Shown here: positions 14,592 through 16,542 of the stretch, piece by piece
Layout of the letters: the number at the start of each line of letters is the position of its first letter
How positions within the stretch are numbered: the stretch's first letter is position 1
NCBI GenBank assembly: GCA_964514305.1
Contig: CAZEQD010000045.1
Span: 1 to 16,542 of the forward strand
Direction of reading: 5' to 3'
From: CAZEQD01 sp964514305
GTDB lineage: Bacteria > Acidobacteriota > Aminicenantia > Aminicenantales > Aminicenantaceae
Length of the DNA stretch: 16,542 nt
Translations under genes and position numbers: made by a program
The notes under the pieces: generated by a model
Seen by the model: the letters and a program-made list of their open reading frames with translations, nothing else
The model's database searches: none
Told to the model about the DNA's origin: nothing

Positions 14592-16208
14592 TCAATACAT
14601 ATCGCTCGGCGGGGGTGGATATTTTGGTCCTTTCTCTTCTTCTGGAATTTCAGAAACCAGGCCTTCTGTAGTCAACAACAACCCAGCAATACTGGCTGCA
14701 TTCTGGAGGGCAGTGCGGACAACTTTAGTCGGGTCAACAACGCCTGCTTTCATCAGGTCTTCATATTTTTCGGTTAAAGCATTAAAGCCCATATCCTGAT
14801 CCAACTCCCTTACTTTTTCGACAACAATGGAACCTTCGTGACCAGCATTGTCAGCGATTTGCCTCATCGGCTCTTCTAACGCTCTTTTAATAATGCTCAC
14901 CCCTATTTGTTGGTCATCGTCAAACTTAAGATTATCCAGGGCCTTCTGGCACCTTAAGAGCGCTACTCCTCCACCGGGTACTATCCCCTCTTCTACGGCT
15001 GCTTTGGTAGCATGCATAGCATCCTCAACTCGAGCCTTCTTTTCCTTAAGTTCAGTCTCTGTAGCTGCTCCCACTCTGATTAATGCTACTCCTCCAACCA
15101 TCTTGGCCAATCTTTCTTGAAGCTTTTCTCGATCATAGTCAGAGGTGGTTTCCTCAATTTGAGTCCTGATCTGCTTGATTCGGGCTTGAACATCTTCCTG
15201 CTTTCCCTTGCCTTCGACGATGGTTGTGTTATCCTTATCAATAACAACTTTTTTCGCTTCTCCCAACCAATCGATGCCAACATTTTCCAGCTTAACCCCT
15301 ATATCTTCGGTAATGACTCGTCCACCAGTTAGGATAGCAATATCCTCCAACATAGCCTTGCGGCGATCTCCAAAACCAGGGGCTTTAACAGCAGCACAAT
15401 GGAAAGTTCCCTTTAATTTGTTGACCACCAGCGTGGCCAGAGCCTCACCTTCAACTTCTTCAGCAATAACCAGCAAGGGCTTTCCCATTTTAGCTACATT
15501 CTCGAGTAAAGGTAAGAATTCTCTTAAATTGCTGATTTTTTTCTCATGGAGAAGGATCAGAGGATTTTCCAGGACGCATTCCATTCTATCAGGGTCAGTG
15601 ATGAAATAGGGCGAAAGATAACCGCGGTCAAACTGCATTCCTTCTACTATCTCCATGGTCGTCTCTAAGCCTTTAGCTTCTTCTACAGTTATAACTCCGT
15701 CTTTACCAACTTTATCCATAGCTTCAGCAATTATTTTGCCGATGGATTCATCGTTATTAGCTGAGATAGCGCCTACCTGAGCAATTTTCTCTCCGCTAAC
15801 TTCCTTGCTCATCTTTTTAAGCCCATCAACCACTTTTTCTACAGCTTTATCAATTCCTTTCTTAATCAAATTGGGGTTAGCTCCAGCGGTAACATACTTC
15901 AAACCTTCGCCATAAATACTCTGAGCCAAAACAGTAGCGGTAGTGGTGCCGTCACCAGCCACATCAGAAGTCTTGGAAGCAACTTCCTTAACCAGCTGAG
16001 CTCCCATATTCTCCAGGGGTTCTTTAAGTTCTACTTCTTTAGCTACAGTAACGCCGTCTTTGGTGCTGGTTGGAGAACCAAATTTTTTCTCTAAGATAAC
16101 ATTCTTTCCCCTAGGCCCTAAAGTTTCTTTAACGACATTACTTAAGGCATTAACACCTTTTAATAGGGCCTGTCTTGCTTCTTCACCGAGAGTAATTTGT
16201 TTAGCCAT
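14592..16208 (-). CDS. groL: Chaperonin GroEL (Hsp60)
   Basis: This is a 538-residue cytoplasmic chaperonin that forms the double ring folding client proteins under the GroES lid with ATP hydrolysis. It shows full-length family identity: LGPRGKNVILEKKFG (30-44), TKDGVTVAKE (49-58), the ATP-binding GDGTTTATVLAQ (85-96), AVKAPGFGDRR in the apical region, KARVEDAMHATKAAVEEG and VPGGGVALL in the equatorial domain. It is about ten residues shorter than E. coli GroEL (548), mainly because the C terminus ends PKYPPPPSDMY in place of the Gly-Gly-Met repeat. The ATG at 16206-16208 has a strong AAGGAGG just upstream, and 20 bp separate it from groES. A strong terminator follows the gene. Confidence 0.98.
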   Translation of the reverse strand: MAKQITLGEEARQALLKGVNALSNVVKETLGPRGKNVILEKKFGSPTSTKDGVTVAKEVELKEPLENMGAQLVKEVASKTSDVAGDGTTTATVLAQSIYGEGLKYVTAGANPNLIKKGIDKAVEKVVDGLKKMSKEVSGEKIAQVGAISANNDESIGKIIAEAMDKVGKDGVITVEEAKGLETTMEIVEGMQFDRGYLSPYFITDPDRMECVLENPLILLHEKKISNLREFLPLLENVAKMGKPLLVIAEEVEGEALATLVVNKLKGTFHCAAVKAPGFGDRRKAMLEDIAILTGGRVITEDIGVKLENVGIDWLGEAKKVVIDKDNTTIVEGKGKQEDVQARIKQIRTQIEETTSDYDREKLQERLAKMVGGVALIRVGAATETELKEKKARVEDAMHATKAAVEEGIVPGGGVALLRCQKALDNLKFDDDQQIGVSIIKRALEEPMRQIADNAGHEGSIVVEKVRELDQDMGFNALTEKYEDLMKAGVVDPTKVVRTALQNAASIAGLLLTTEGLVSEIPEEEKGPKYPPPPSDMY

Positions 16209-16228
16209 TTTTCCTCCTTTTTACAAAA

Positions 16229-16516
16229 TTAGGTGATTTTAGCCAAGATTTCTTCTTCGCGGACGATCACATGTTCTTCGCCATCAATTTCTACTTCGGT
16301 TCCGCTGAATTTCCCAATTAGAACTCTGTCGCCCTTCTTAACTTCGAGAGGAATAGTTTTACCATCCTTACCCACCTTGCCATTTCCAACTTCAATAACT
16401 TCTGCTTCTTGGGGTTTTTCTTTAGCTGTGTCAGGAATGATTATTCCACCTTTTCTAACTTCTTTTTCTTCTAAGCGCTTAAGAAGAACTCGATCATACA
16501 AAGGTATCACCTTCAT
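16229..16516 (-). CDS. groS: Co-chaperonin GroES (Hsp10)
   Basis: This 95-residue protein starts MKVIPLYDRVLLKRLEEKE. It has the mobile loop GGIIIPDTAKEKPQ, which contacts GroEL, then EVIEVGNGKV and KKGDRVLIGKFSGTEV, all typical of GroES. The length is normal (97 in E. coli). It caps the GroEL ring during folding. The ATG at 16514-16516 follows AAAGGAGGC with four nt spacing, near the right edge of the window. It is the first gene of the groES-groEL pair; the promoter and any CIRCE/HrcA or sigma-32 control lie outside the window and cannot be judged. Confidence 0.98.
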   Translation of the reverse strand: MKVIPLYDRVLLKRLEEKEVRKGGIIIPDTAKEKPQEAEVIEVGNGKVGKDGKTIPLEVKKGDRVLIGKFSGTEVEIDGEEHVIVREEEILAKIT

Positions 16517-16542
16517 TTAAGCCTCCTTTAGATAAAATTATT

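Noticed and set aside
14947..14963. TGGCAC in plus-strand sequence as a second sigma-54 element
   Set aside because: The -12 half (TTGC) is missing at the required distance, and it lies inside the groEL coding sequence.
14569..15609. Plus-strand open frames opposite groEL
   Set aside because: GroEL is certain on the other strand; these frames have low-complexity Ser/Pro/Thr translations typical of antisense reading.

Overview
The window looks like chromosomal DNA from a diderm (LPS-bearing) bacterium, most likely Candidatus Aminicenantes or another member of the Acidobacteriota assemblage. This placement is inferred from gene content: GWxTD-domain proteins, a sulfatase-fold/TPR fusion carrying the RSLGYVSG signature, an Oar-like TonB-dependent receptor with an N-terminal carboxypeptidase-regulatory domain, and a fused LptF-LptG permease. 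No rRNA, tRNA, CRISPR array, insertion sequence or phage gene was seen.

Region 1 (1-7503, all minus strand) is a run of five envelope genes read from right to left: a TonB-dependent receptor with a TTG start; a secreted carboxypeptidase-regulatory/TPR protein; a sulfatase-like/TPR protein; a GWxTD protein with a TTG start, 2 bp after the previous stop; and a second GWxTD protein cut by the window edge. A hairpin plus T-tract separates the receptor from the rest, so the receptor may be made in excess. Upstream lie an excellent sigma-54 (-24/-12) promoter, a 147-nt structured leader, and two tandem copies of a dyad at about -100 to -135, where an enhancer-binding protein would be expected to bind. 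This regulated surface operon of unknown substrate is the most interesting part of the window.

Region 2 (7504-8059) is an AT-rich divergent intergenic region holding these control elements.

Region 3 (8060-12110, plus strand) encodes an endonuclease Q-type DNA repair enzyme with two candidate sliding-clamp peptides at its C terminus, a ClC-family anion transporter with CBS and TrkA-C domains, and a bifunctional-nuclease (DUF151) protein with its own sigma-70 promoter.

Region 4 (12153-16542, minus strand) encodes a single-chain LptF-LptG permease for LPS export and, upstream of it, the groES-groEL chaperonin operon with a strong terminator. The GroEL tail lacks the usual GGM repeat. Most genes have strong Shine-Dalgarno sequences, but endoQ, clc and lptFG have none and instead carry -10-like boxes very close to their start codons.
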